Under the pieces are notes generated by a model, which saw nothing but the letters and a program-made list of their open reading frames with translations, was not told the origin of the DNA and ran no database searches. From contig FJUW01000004.1 in the NCBI GenBank assembly GCA_900074885.1, positions 1,836,933 to 1,900,932 on the forward strand: a DNA stretch of 64,000 bases, given 5' to 3'. Position 1 is the first letter of the stretch; the number at the start of each line of letters is the position of its first letter. Below, in pieces: positions 9,978 through 21,372 of the stretch. The position numbers were made by a program, and so were the translations under genes. Source of the stretch: Rhynchosporium graminicola (Eukaryota > Ascomycota > Leotiomycetes > Helotiales > Ploettnerulaceae).

Positions 9978-12900
9978 CGAGGAAGCAGGTATTAATCCTC
10001 CTCTTGCACAGCGACTGGTTCCAGACTTGTTTGTGTTTTGCTTTTCTACCTTCTCGGTTCTATGAGCTTCCACCGAGAATCATCTACATCCCCGGTGGTT
10101 TTCTGTGGATACTGGGTTCTTCTAGGATACCTTGGGCACAACCCTTCCTTGAGAGATCTCAGGGTTTGACGGCGAGGCGTTCTGCCTCAACGGTAAGCAC
10201 ACTCCAGCCAAGGAGGATACGTACCACGGACCTATATTATCCACGGACATTTTCGAACCATGAGATACCACCTACCGTCGAACCGTGGAACGGACTTCGA
10301 CATCAAAAGCGACTCAAAAAAGACACTGCCGATTTCTAGCACATTATCCCTTGGCCCTGGTTGCACGTAATCTTATTTTTTGTATATTTATTCTTCATAG
10401 TTTTTTTTATTTTTATCTTGATGTGTGTCATGCATGGCGTACTGGCTTACCTGCTGTAAAGGGAAAGGGTCAAAAATGTTTTCATATATTTCCGGTTACG
10501 ATGATGAGTAAGAACGGTTCTTCTCATTTCAATCATATTTTCGTGGTGGCTTATTGCTTTTGCATGGCGTTGGTCAAGGATGGGTTGAGCTGGACTGCTC
10601 CCGAGCGGTTTTGGGTTATGAAAGCGTTACAAGCGAAAGACGGAGGTGCAATACTTTAGACGCCCATGTTTTTTTCTTATCTTCTTTCTATATATTGCTT
10701 CGCAATATGAGTTAGACGAGCTTTGTATATGTGGCTCTGTCTGCTGCCAGCTTTTTTATAGCTTTGGTCTGCTGCTCATTCGATTTAGAAGGCGCGCTTT
10801 GGGCGTGTCTTGTCAATCACTATACGTTGTGTGTGGGCTCTGCGTCTGCGCATTCATCTGGAGATGATGTACAAAATATTTACTTTATAGAGATAACGAA
10901 ATGATTCCTTTCTTCAGGAGGCAGATAGCAAATCTAATAAACAAATGATTCACATCACATCAAAAACGTCTTCAAAAATCCAAGTTCAAGAGGCGCATTT
11001 CGAAAGGCGAAATCACAAAACAATAAGACTAACAAATGTAGCTTGTTTTTCCGTACCCTAAACAATGTCGATACAAACGACCCTGCGCATCGTATCTACA
11101 TCCGGACTCACTCAACCTTGCTCCTATTTACGCAGATAACCATCGCAGCGCGATTCACAAACTCTCTCGAGTCCTGCCTGCCACCTGGTAGCACACGGCG
11201 CTCACCCACACCATTCAAATACGCCTACATATTCCCAAGGCCACACATGCATGCGTGCAGCTGTCAAATCTTATTGTCCATTTACCATAACAACACATCT
11301 CCGTTTTCACTGGGCGGGGTGCAAATTGTAGTCGCAACATCCAGTGATCATCTATCTATCCCGCATCAGATCCGTCTCAGCGGCCGGCTGATCTCTACTA
11401 CCTCACAAATTGCACTCCATCTCGGTATATCACTTCTACGCTTGTACCCAAACACATAACAAGGAGCAAATTACTTATTCCGAGCTGCTTCGTGTAGCAA
11501 TAGCAACGAAACATCCCACTCGCACAACGAATAAGCCGTGCATCTCTCTCTCTCTCTCTCTCTCCCTCTCTGCATCGCACCGCATCATTACACGGCAGCA
11601 TCCCACTGTAAACAAAATCGATTCGTGCACGATGCACGCCACCGTCCGCCTTAAATTTTCTGCCTCGCCATCATATGCAAGAATGCACATCCAATCAAGG
11701 CTCTCAGCCCCGCCCCTCCTGTTCCTCTCCAAGCAAAAGAGCGGTCTCGTGAAGCGTGCAAAGCTGGGCCGAGCTTATTACGCCCGCCACGCCCACGAGT
11801 GACATCGCCTATTCTCTTGATTGCGATGTGAGTCTTTCATTCGTGCATGCGAGAATGAATACCGGTGTGCGCGGAAGGGACAGATGATGGGCGATGAACG
11901 AATCAGCTAAATCGCGCAAAGTGTGTGTTGGTGTGGAGGCGAGGAGAGAGTGCGAGCTAATTTCAGCGAGCGCGTGAGTACGACTACTTTGTCACCTAGA
12001 GTATGACCGGTAATTGAGGTGCATTAGGTCTTCTGTTCTAGATCTATCGATCGTCCAATGATGAGTTGAGATGGCGTGTTTGGGGTGGAGAAGAAAGGGC
12101 TCTTGATTCAGCCTTTGCATATGTGTGGATGTGTTCGGCACGGGTTGCATTCTACCCATATTTGTTTCGTGGCTGGATGGTAAGAGTAGAGGCAGGTTTG
12201 TATTGAGATTTTCACTGCCTAGAACTTGGATTTAGGTTTGGTTGGCTGCTTGTTTAAAAGCCCCCGAAGCTACGGTAGATGAGATACTGGGGAGGAGAGG
12301 AGACCTGCAGCTGGAAGCACTGTAGGAACCCACTTTCCTTCTTCCAACCGTCAGGTCAACACGTTGCCAGCACGAGCATTAGTTACGCTTGTCTGCGTGT
12401 GAACTGGTACGCTAGAGTTTTCGGGCATACTATTCGCTCAGTACTTGATTCGTGCGTGGCTGGTATGCGGTCTCGTCGGCATGGCAAAGTGAGAATGAGA
12501 AGAGATGCTTATGATTATCAGCGGAGCCGGAGAGCATCCGTGGCTGTTGTAGGTGTGCGATTGGGTAAAGGCTCATATCGCTGCGTCTTGCACTCACTAC
12601 TGGTGGGCGGCAATGGATGACTGGTAAAATTGAGGATTCGGAGGCTGGGCATTGGAGACTGGAGCCGAGACTTGCACCACATCGACTTCCACGTCCTCCT
12701 GCAGCGCTTTCTCCATATCTCATCGGGATGGCGAAGTTTGATACGGGAGTTACTGTAGCACAGTACAGTATAGTAATCGTCTAGGCGCTGCACTGTCGAG
12801 GCAAGGTAAATCTAAGCGTCACAAAGTAAGGATGCGTTGCTTGGGAATACGGCTGAGAGTACAAAACGGATGCCGGCCAATGTTGAAGCCTTCTGTGCCG

Positions 12901-13962
12901 CGCCCCAGTACGGCACATGCTAATCTCGCACCGAGCGAATGGCATATTCGACTACACGGGGGCCAATGTTCTCAACTATGGGTGCTAGATTCTGGCTGGT
13001 GTGTAGCTGCTCACCCCGTTATTCTCTACCGAAGACGTTGAATTACTAGAAGAGAGTAGAAGGTTCCAGCGAGATCTTTTCCCTCATCAAAATTCCCCTA
13101 AATGATTGAGTGTAAGCTCTTGATAATTACCGAATTTAATTACTGAATTTCTGAAGAGATCATGTTCTTCACAGCTGTTGGCGATTCTTTGTCGTTGGAT
13201 AATTGCCTGCCTATGGTGTCGACGTTTGTTTACTTCGTTCGCTTATGTTTACAGCCGGATCAGACCTTCAAGCATAACCTACAATAGCCCCCGCAGTCCA
13301 CTTGGGAGCTAAATGGGTCGGTTATTGTGTAGACTTATTCTTACTTTAGTATCACCGATGGCCAAGTAGTACAAAGTCGGTTCCTTCTTAGCGTCAGCCA
13401 AGTGGGTAGGCAGAAGACGTCGCATTTTTGGATTCGCTCTTAACATTTAGCATGTATTAGTGTCTAGAAAAAAAAAGCTTACAGAATTTTTCACTCTCTG
13501 GGAATCAAGTGGCTCTACCAAAAAAGATAGTCTGTCATGTGGGAAAGCATTGCCGGTCTGTGTGGTGAGCTAGCACTGGTCTCTCGTGACGTGACATGAT
13601 GGGGAATGCTCGTAACTATTAACTTAGGTATTTCGACATTGACTGTCTTGAGGGTTTCGGGAACGTCGGGTCAGAATTTCATCCGCAATCCCAAATTGGA
13701 TTGAGCGCTGTCTGCGTCTTTGTACTAGTCATCTACACAGATACATCTTTCTTTTTCGTCTTAGCCCCGGAACATGAGAAATATGACGCTGTTTTATTCC
13801 TGTCTAGCCTGCGACGACGAGGACTTGTTACGGTCACAAGAGCCTAATAATTTTGGTATTTGTTGAATCTGTTACCAAAAAGTGTCATCAAGACTCGGCT
13901 CGACCTTTGGTCCAGGCAATCTTCGCCTTCAACATGTGAGAGCCTTTATCAAATCTTGCAAC
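9978..13962. other. gene-poor region: kinase 3' flank and long spacer
   Basis: 9978-10660 is probably kinase 3' UTR and flank: T-rich with no domain-like ORF. From 10.9 to 14.0 kb, ORFs occur on both strands with shadow-like composition (for example 11043-11459, 11410-11802 and 12279-12620). Only a CT microsatellite at 11543-11571 stands out. No RNA gene was recognised. Confidence 0.45.
11543..11571. repeat. CT dinucleotide microsatellite
   Basis: A run of CT units about 29 bp long, interrupted once (CCCTCT) near its end. It produces the Arg/Glu repeats in the spurious minus-strand ORFs over it. Confidence 0.9.
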
Positions 13963-14107
13963 AGAATCAACTTTCAACGTAGGCATTGAGATTGATGAAT
14001 AGGTATCAGCATCTTTTGAACTTAACCCTGAGAATCAACTTTCAACGTAGGCATTGAGATTGATGAATAGGTATCAGCATCTTTTGAACTTAGCCCTGAG
14101 AATCAAC
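13963..14107. repeat. 68-bp tandem direct repeat, 2.1 copies
   Basis: Copies start at 13963, 14031 and 14099 (partial), each with AGAATCAAC. The first two are identical apart from one A/G difference near their ends. They lie just upstream of a TATATAAG motif at about 14141. Confidence 0.93.
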
Positions 14108-16694
14108 ATCTAGTTGAGCATAAAATTCTTCCTAGCGGCGGGTATATAAGCGAGAGACTTTAGATAATCGTGAACCTGATTTTACTCAGCTACTCTTCAT
14201 GCCTCGACCACCTGCTTCTCAAACACAGACTTTTACTACGAGATTTACAATGTTGTAACTCGAGATCACGTTTCGTGACTTTTCAACAAACGATCAACCT
14301 TCTTCCATCACCCGCCTACCTATATCGCTTTCATAACACCAAAGCCAAGGAACGTGTTTCGGCAATGCCAAACCTTCGGAGACGACACATGGAACTCGAG
14401 TCCGTCTGCAGATTGGCCTGCCACACAATTGCCGCCGTGATGTGTATGCATGTACTCATCCGCTGCATCTAGCCTCCAATCTCCGTCATCCTACGCAATA
14501 CAAAAAACAAATTTCTCGCCCCCAAACCGCAAAACAACAGATCGTGTGTCAAAGCACAGCCCGAAGCGAGCTCAAGATAAACGTAGTTCCGCCCGGGCCG
14601 CCTCTCTCGACGAAAAGAGCAACTCTTACCTTCCTTCACCGCTCTCCACACACACCAGGCATTTATCGGAGCCCCGTGCGAGGCTTTGATGGGACGGTGG
14701 CGTTTACTAAGTCCGAGAGAAAGGTCCTTGCTTCCACCCGTCGACCAGCCAAGCCATGACATGTCCATAGACGATCGTTGGAACCACAGCATCTGTGCGT
14801 GCTTGTAAGGCATGAATGTTCTTGGGACGGAAATCTGATCGAGAAAGCATGGCGGGGAGGGGTCAAAACATGTGTCTGTCTGTCGTGCATTAGTTTGCAT
14901 GTCAAAGCGTAAAACCAAGCGGTTACGGATTAGTGGATTGGTTTAAGCCAAAGCAGACTTTGAAAAACATGAAGTTAAGCACGGAAGTCTTGAGACTGAA
15001 GGCTAGCGACTCGCCGTTGGCAAACTTTGGCTCGGCGTGCGTGGCTCTGTCGTCGTCGTCGTCAGCTCAGCGCTACACTATCGAGCTGCATGCAGCTTAT
15101 CGATAGCAGCTGTCGTTATCAGCCACTATGATGCATTTGCATCTCACCTCCTAATTCGGTTGATTTGCGTATGTCGAAGCTCTAGAGCGGTAGTATTCTT
15201 AGAAAATCCTTCTTTATTTGGCGATGTAATGCAACTAGTCGTAGCGCCTCCCGAAACATGACGTTCAAAGAAGAAATAGCTGGCGCAGTGTGATGGACTG
15301 ATTTAGTGCAGTACGATCTCAAGCCTGAGCGTAAATGATTGCACGTCCATTTGAAGATCCGTAGATTGGTGTTGCCCATGAATGCCTGTAACACTGCTGC
15401 ATCAGCATTTGTCTTATTCACAACCCCGAAATTTGATGCTCCCATCCATAAGCTCAATTGTGAAGTGAAACCTGTCAAAAGGAATAAACGCACAGAAATT
15501 TCTGCATCAAAAAGTCGCCGATGCCAGACCTGCAGATGTCTCCGTCCCCATGCACTGATTCTGTAGCTCGCCTCGCAAGTGAAGAGACCTGTCTCGGCGA
15601 CGTGGGCCGAGACAGTAAGCAGGGAAATTCAAGTGCCGTAATATTGCATGAGTGAGACGAGACAGTCTTGATGCGTTGGCTTCTGTGACCTATCGAGTTT
15701 GTTGGCTTTGTCTCTGCTCTACCTCGGGGCACATGAGCGTGGTTCCTTTTGGCCGCATTGCTTGGAGCACATGTGATGCAGTCTCGATTTAGAGTGTCGG
15801 TATGTTTGATCAGTGCGCGTGCTGAGCTTGAAATTCTGTGCAGAGGTGTCGTGAGTTTGAAAAGCAAAACTTACAGAACTGGAATACAATGCAATCACGT
15901 GACATATTTTGTGCTTCAAAAACATAGGAGTCACCGGGAAGATATTGTGTAGACTACTGAAATCTACGTATTAAAATCTACTTAAAAATGTTACTTTGTC
16001 GAGAAATGGGCAAAAAAACATATTCTCACGCCAGTACTCACGTGCCGTTGCTGTCCTGCCTGAGATATCTCCCCCCTGGTCGTGGATTTAAGGTTGTCGC
16101 TAAAATTGGCAGTAGTCTCCTAGGTCTTTAGCTATACTCATTACAGAAGTAGCCGCCAACCTTGGGGTGTCTTGCTTTTCACCGTCGAGTACGGGACGGC
16201 CCTCGAGTTCGCTCCTCCTCGTAGTTAAGTCAAGCGTCCAACTACAATAGTTTGCCCCGTTCTGCAACCGTTTGTACAGTCGGGTCCCAAGTCTTGGGAC
16301 CGTCAGTATATCAAGTAAGGCTCGTTGAATCTAATTAGGAAATATAACCACCAGAGAAAACTGGCGAGATCCCATCCCACAACAGCAATTTCGAAAATTG
16401 ACATGATCGTTGTTCAATGGTTTGGGGTAGCGTGGAAAAAGTTTTTTCTTTAAAATACTTAAGGGTATTTAAGCATTTCTCAACCTCGTTTTCTCCTCTT
16501 TTTGTTTTGTGTCGTGTATATGTATCTCGAAAGTATGAGAGCCTGACGATACTGGTCGGTCAATGAGCAAATATTACCCTTTGTACTTCAGACTCCAGAG
16601 ACGAAACAATCATCTCGCGTCCTTTTAGGTTTTATCATTGCCAGCGGTAATTCTTCGCCTGCTGGAAAGAAATCTTCTGCAAGATTTCTGCACC
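14108..16694. other. intergenic, no supported gene
   Basis: A TATATAAG box at about 14141 is followed by an ATG near 14198 (MPRPPASQTQTFTTRF, then a stop). This could be a first exon, but no downstream exon was found. The overlapping ORFs at 14442-14918 on both strands are not convincing. The rest has no visible gene. Confidence 0.4.
16283..16301. repeat. 9-bp perfect palindrome with 1-nt centre
   Basis: GGTCCCAAG, T, CTTGGGACC. It could form a hairpin or be a dimeric protein site. It is not attached to a recognised gene; the nearest is the coiled-coil ORF about 400 bp downstream. Confidence 0.8.
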
Positions 16695-16772
16695 ATGGGA
16701 AACGCCTTGTGTAAGGAAGGCGAGGGTCAATCCTCACAAACGAACCAACCACCCTTAGGACCATCTCACTAA
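16695..16772 (+). other. short upstream ORF with N-myristoylation-like start
   Basis: ATG 16695 opens MGNALCKEGEGQSSQ and stops at a TAA at 16770. Gly2 with Cys6 is a typical N-myristoylation/palmitoylation signal. A GTAAGG donor at 16711 and a CACTAAC branch-like site at 16767 lie inside it, so it may be exon 1 of the coiled-coil gene that follows. However, the obvious acceptors at 16793 and 16806 do not give an open joined frame. Confidence 0.35.
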
Positions 16773-16863
16773 CTCATCGCTGGAACAATGGAGATCAACC
16801 TTCCAGGAGACTCTCTCATGCCACCACCAGTCGACATGATGGACCAGGGGCATCCCATATATA

Positions 16864-17400
16864 GTGATCCATACTGGCAGCCAAAGACCTTCCCCCGAAA
16901 GTCGCTTCCTACATTCCCTATCCGAGAAAGCCGAACGTGAAGTACCACGAGGAGGTCTCCGAAAGCTCATGATGGAACGTCGGAAAGCTGGTGTCAAAAT
17001 CGCCTACTTCACCGTCCGAGAATTCGAAAGGCGTCTCTTACAAGTGGAGGAGGAGGTCGAGGAAGCAGAGCTCGCTGTATTGTTGGCGTTCACACCCATC
17101 CCAGTGGAGGATATTGACGAGGATAGTATGAGGAGGGAGGTGATTAGGCGGTTGCATTTGCAGACAACGCTGGATGATAAGCGGGTCGCGAAGGCCGATT
17201 TTGAGGTGGAGTTGCAACATAGTTTGGAAAGATACGATGAGTTGAGAGATCTATTGCAGGAGGCCGAAGAGTGGAACGAGGTTGAGGAGGATTGGATTTT
17301 TTGTGAGAGGAGGAATGTAACCACTATTGGAAGGAGGAAGTCGAATTCTTTGATGGCGGTCCTTCAGACGATGACCAGGGAGAGTAGGCCGCGCTTTTGA
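16864..17400 (+). CDS. hypothetical coiled-coil acidic protein, 5' end unresolved
   Basis: The open frame from about 16840 ends in a TGA at 17398-17400. The first in-frame ATG is 16969 (143 residues), but coding-like sequence (SEKAEREVPRGGLRKL) extends upstream. Two other ATG-led segments in another frame lie at 16695 (MGNALCKEG) and 16788 (MEINLPGDSLMPPPVDMMDQ), so one or more 5' introns, or a frameshift, probably connect them. The central part is a long charged helix with heptad-like spacing (REFERRLLQVEEEVEEAEL, later LERYDELRDLLQEAEEW), strongly predicted to be coiled coil. The C-terminus is basic and Ser-rich. No enzymatic motif or membrane segment is present. Such short coiled-coil proteins are common in Pezizomycotina, and I assign no function. 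Confidence 0.55.
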   Translation: MIHTGSQRPSPESRFLHSLSEKAEREVPRGGLRKLMMERRKAGVKIAYFTVREFERRLLQVEEEVEEAELAVLLAFTPIPVEDIDEDSMRREVIRRLHLQTTLDDKRVAKADFEVELQHSLERYDELRDLLQEAEEWNEVEEDWIFCERRNVTTIGRRKSNSLMAVLQTMTRESRPRF

Positions 17401-19598
17401 GGAGACAGGTATTGAAGAGCTGGCCTACACGTTGGGAATTTTGAGATGCCTCGTTCTCAAGTATGCGTCCTCAGACTGGCCCCGACTCGGATTGTGACGA
17501 TGTCGTTGGGAGGCTGTTCGCTATGGCTCTGAACGCTCCATGGACACATCAATGCTGCCAGCAGTGTCCTTCGTGGAAGGAGGATTGATTTTCGGCGAAG
17601 ATTCAGAATCAATGTACGTTCTTCGCTCGCCTTCAGCATTGTCATTTTCGGCTCTGTGAGAATAGAATTCGATCAGCGACAAAGACAAAAATTTATAGCA
17701 GGAAAACTAACTTTGCTTATTCCAGAGATCACTTCCTCCGCTTTGGATATTGCCACCATGTCGCCATCGGTCTGGCTATAGGCTAAGGAACGGCGCAAGT
17801 CTCGCCCTCATAATTTTGCAAAACCAAAGCCAAAAAAAAAAGACAGAAAATTGAGCAAATGAGTTTTGCAGTTCGGTATCGATCGGATTTCGCAGATTCG
17901 AGATCTTGATAATGTCGAATATTGAGATTAGAGGACGTGATTTCGTCAAATCGCGTCTTGAATGAGCTTACGGAACTCGCGATACGCAGAAGGAGATGCT
18001 CCAGTCAACAGGAGGAGATTCGTTATTTTTGCGAGGGAAAATATACCGAAGAGGCAGGGAAAGGCAGCAGGATGAGAAGTCTAGGCGTTCAATTGTTACA
18101 GTCCGGATACTACCGAGATTTTACCCGTCACTATAGTCAACGGATCTTTCAATCGAATCCAACGGCGTACGGCATCTTCGGTCTCACACGAGCATGTCAT
18201 ATCGAGTCGTCATGGATTCGGATATCTTCATATCCTATTCTCCCCGATGAGTAGGAGCACCGAGTCGAAGGGACAAGAACTGGGACATCTAATAGATACA
18301 GTCAAAGACACTGCCGATGTCTTGCCATCGCCACTAGCAGACTAGTCTTGAGCGAACGACGACGTGGGTATGGCTTATCCAGTTTATATTTGCATTCCCC
18401 AGGAATCGATGAGTTATAAACCACGTGGATTTTCCCGTCAGTCACAACGACGTCCGAATCCAAATTCTAACCCTAGAAAATAGGTATGATTCTAGGTGAG
18501 ATATCAACCTTAGCCTTTCCATCTTCAGTCTAAGTCAAACTAGCCAGGACGAACATCAGTAAGCGACCACGTGATGGCACGAAAACGACGGGGCTAGTAA
18601 GCGAACCACAACAAAGCCAACGTCGTGTCGTCATTTTGAAGCCCGGGAAAGGCGGGATAAGGCAGGAAAACCGGCACACGAAGAGTTAGAGAGCTTGAAG
18701 AAGTGGATTTGTAGGTAGAGAGTGTCTAGACCTCAGAGCGGTTTGTGAAAACTCAGTGCATTCTCTGAGTGACGTAATGGTCAACAATGCAAGTTACGTG
18801 AATTGACGTAAATCAGCTTCAAAAATCGGCCGATGCTAGCGATAACTGTTTGAAGATCTGAAGAATCTAGTGAAAGATTCTTGTTGAGTTTTTTGACTTT
18901 CATTGGTCTAAAATTCGTGGAGAATAGCTCTCTATGTGAAACTAACCATAAATAACACGAGCCGACGATTAGATGGTATGATTAACGAAAATTTCGGCTT
19001 TTAATCCTCTGGAAGAAGGTCATTCCGACTACTTTCTCATTCATGCGAACCGTTCCAGGCATATATCCTAAATAGAAATTCTGACGGTGCCCTGAGATGC
19101 TTTCCAACACCGCTGGTTTTCTTTGGGAAGGTTTTCCGAAATCGAAAAAACGGGCGAAATGTTGGTTTAGGTGAATGGGGGGATGATGACAGTAGTATCT
19201 CTGCGCCCAGAACGTCTAGGAAAGTGATGTAGGTAGGTCCATAGGCCCAAATATTATGTAAGCTCGTGGTCCTACAGTCCCACTGCGGGAGAACTCGGTG
19301 AAGCATTGGCGGTTCAATGAGGAACCTGATGCTAGTAGAGACGGATTCTGGAAACCATGTGTCCAGCCGAAATCTTGACTAAACGAAAACAAGTTATCGA
19401 TGTGTAGGATGATGCAATTTCAAATATCATATCGCAACATGTTAAAAAATTGTTCAAAGAGTGGTCCAACTTTCCTGACGGACGTGGAGTTGCCGGAGTA
19501 AGAGCTCCGGGCTGTAGCTTTATATTTGTGAAATTCTATCATACCACATCAGTCAAGATGTCAATAATTCGACGTGCAATAGATTAACAAACAACGAT
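17401..19598. other. intergenic, no supported gene
   Basis: Weak ORFs only (17922-18254 plus, 19037-19306 minus) with no domain-like features or paired splice sites. A CACGTG E-box-like palindrome lies near 18570. Confidence 0.4.
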
Positions 19599-20439
19599 TG
19601 AGATATGTAACAAAGCACCAATCAAACGAACGAATAGGAGATAATGATGGTAGGGAACGGCCGGTCCTTTTTGATACCCACTCGAAGTCCCAAAATGGCC
19701 TCAGTTAGTAAAGATTTGCGATTCAGAATAAAATATTAGTGGGCGAGTTTCGGATTACATTCCGATTGCATTATGTTAATATCTGGAGTCTTCAGTGCGT
19801 TTCTACATACTTTAGTTCCGAGGATATCGAATCGAGTACTCATAAAAACAAAAATTGGGCTTCGCATCAAGACCGTTCAAGCAAACTCGGTCTAGCCGAG
19901 TCAAGGTCTATAATCCTGAAGCTTCGGCTGATACTGAACTTAAGACCTGGTATAAAGAGCACTGGCTTGGGGGACAACAAGGTTGAGTCGAAGGTTATTC
20001 ACTTCATTGAGTCATTAAAACGGACTGTGAGACGTCGGTTCCGCTGACAGTTTTTTTTTTTTTTTTTCCTACTATGAACCCGAAGTCATACCTAGGAACA
20101 GCCTTGACAGCCACAATCGGCCGCCCTTCTCTTTTTCTTATTTTTTACCGAGGTACTGCTTACTATACTGAATACAATAATTCAACGTTAAAGGTTCAAC
20201 TATAGGCTCACTCTCTCGTGCGTATATCAGATTCTTCGCATGACCTTTGTGACCCGTTCCATGTCTTCCACGTCAGGTGATAGCTTATAAGCTTCTTCGC
20301 TGTTATAGAAGTAATGTGAATTATCGGTAAAAATTTCTGCAGATAGTCACAAGCGAGCTCAATAATAGTCGTGAGGTAGTGGCTAGTATGATTCTGAACT
20401 GATTACCGCGGTGGAGTCTTATCATCTCCTGGCTGTTAC

Positions 20440-20658
20440 TCATACTTTCGATAAAAAGCTATCTGCTAAGCCCAGAACATTCCTCTCCATCAGTTCTGGG
20501 CCTTCTGCGAAGGACTTCACAAGGTCACGTACCGTAACGCTGGCGTAGCCGGCTTCGATATCCTTTAAAGTCCTGCGAAAGGCCCCGGCTGTGGAGCGAC
20601 GTCGGTGGTGGCACTCTGGCTGAATTGATCTAGCGTCAAATCTATTCGTGGACTTCAT
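20440..20658 (-). CDS. hypothetical ORF within the repeat region
   Basis: A 72-residue ORF whose C-terminal half is protein-like (TVRDLVKSFAEGPELMERN, then VLGLADSFLSKV). It is Arg/His-rich in the first half. No family is recognised. It may be an exon of a decayed gene belonging to the surrounding repeat array. Confidence 0.28.
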   Translation of the reverse strand: MKSTNRFDARSIQPECHHRRRSTAGAFRRTLKDIEAGYASVTVRDLVKSFAEGPELMERNVLGLADSFLSKV

Positions 20659-21209
20659 AATACTTATCGATTTTCAGTCAAGATACCAATCGGTGTTTGA
20701 AGCAGAAAGGAAAAGGTGTTTATATCGTGAAGGATCGCCATTGTAGAGTTGTTATTGACTGTTGATATCATCAAGGTAGACCTGCGACGTGCAACAAAAA
20801 CAAAAGGGAATGATGCTAAGCCTGCCGTGGTAAGACTAACATCTGGGGTGATCTGCTTCGGCTAGCTATCATGGCTATGTTTGTGAAATACCCATTTCGG
20901 CAAGGCGTCGAAACGCGGAATCAGGTGACCAACAAGGAAAAAGTCCCAGAGTATCAGTATCACGGGAACAGGGATTGCGATATGTAATAAAGGAAGAGTT
21001 TGTGTCCATGATACTAATCAGCATCCATTTATGAAGGTAAGTGGGACGATTATGAATCAGTTTTCATTCTGAATACTATGAAAAGGAACATGCGAAATGC
21101 AACAAAAGACCAAGAGGCCGACCAATCTCCAATGAACATTCATTTTTAGAAGTCACCAGCTGATCTTGAATTGACAACCAGAATGTGGAAACTATAGGAG
21201 TGAACTTAC

Positions 21210-21372
21210 AGGTAGGCGTGGGCGGACGGCTTCTGATCTGGACCGGCATGATTCCGATCAGGATGTTGATGCAATAGTCATCAAGACGATCATACATGAG
21301 ATCCAGAATTTCTTCCGTGTGAATGAGGTCAAGAGCGGCAAGAGAGGACAATCTCGATTCAAGCGAAGCAAT
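21210..21372 (-). CDS. possible exon, helical hypothetical protein
   Basis: The minus-strand frame reads IASLESRLSSLAALDLIH, TEEILDLMYDRLDDYCINI and LIGIMPVQIRSRPPTPTC. It is bounded on the 5' side by a TAG (possible acceptor GGGTAG) and on the 3' side by a consensus GTAAGT donor just after TPTC. The amphipathic helical composition is protein-like. The flanking exons cannot be joined with confidence, because the next repeat core downstream has a damaged acceptor (TTTCGCATG). It may be a remnant. Confidence 0.3.

Noticed and set aside
11043..11802. Plus-strand ORFs of 138 and 130 codons
   Set aside because: Composition follows base content and the CT microsatellite; no ATG context or homology-like motif.
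14442..14918. Overlapping ORFs of 80-149 codons on both strands
   Set aside because: Mutually overlapping, rich in Arg/Ser/Pro, and with no domain or splice support.
14945..15000. 5S rRNA-like words (GAAGTTAAGCA)
   Set aside because: The flanks do not give the rest of a 5S gene.
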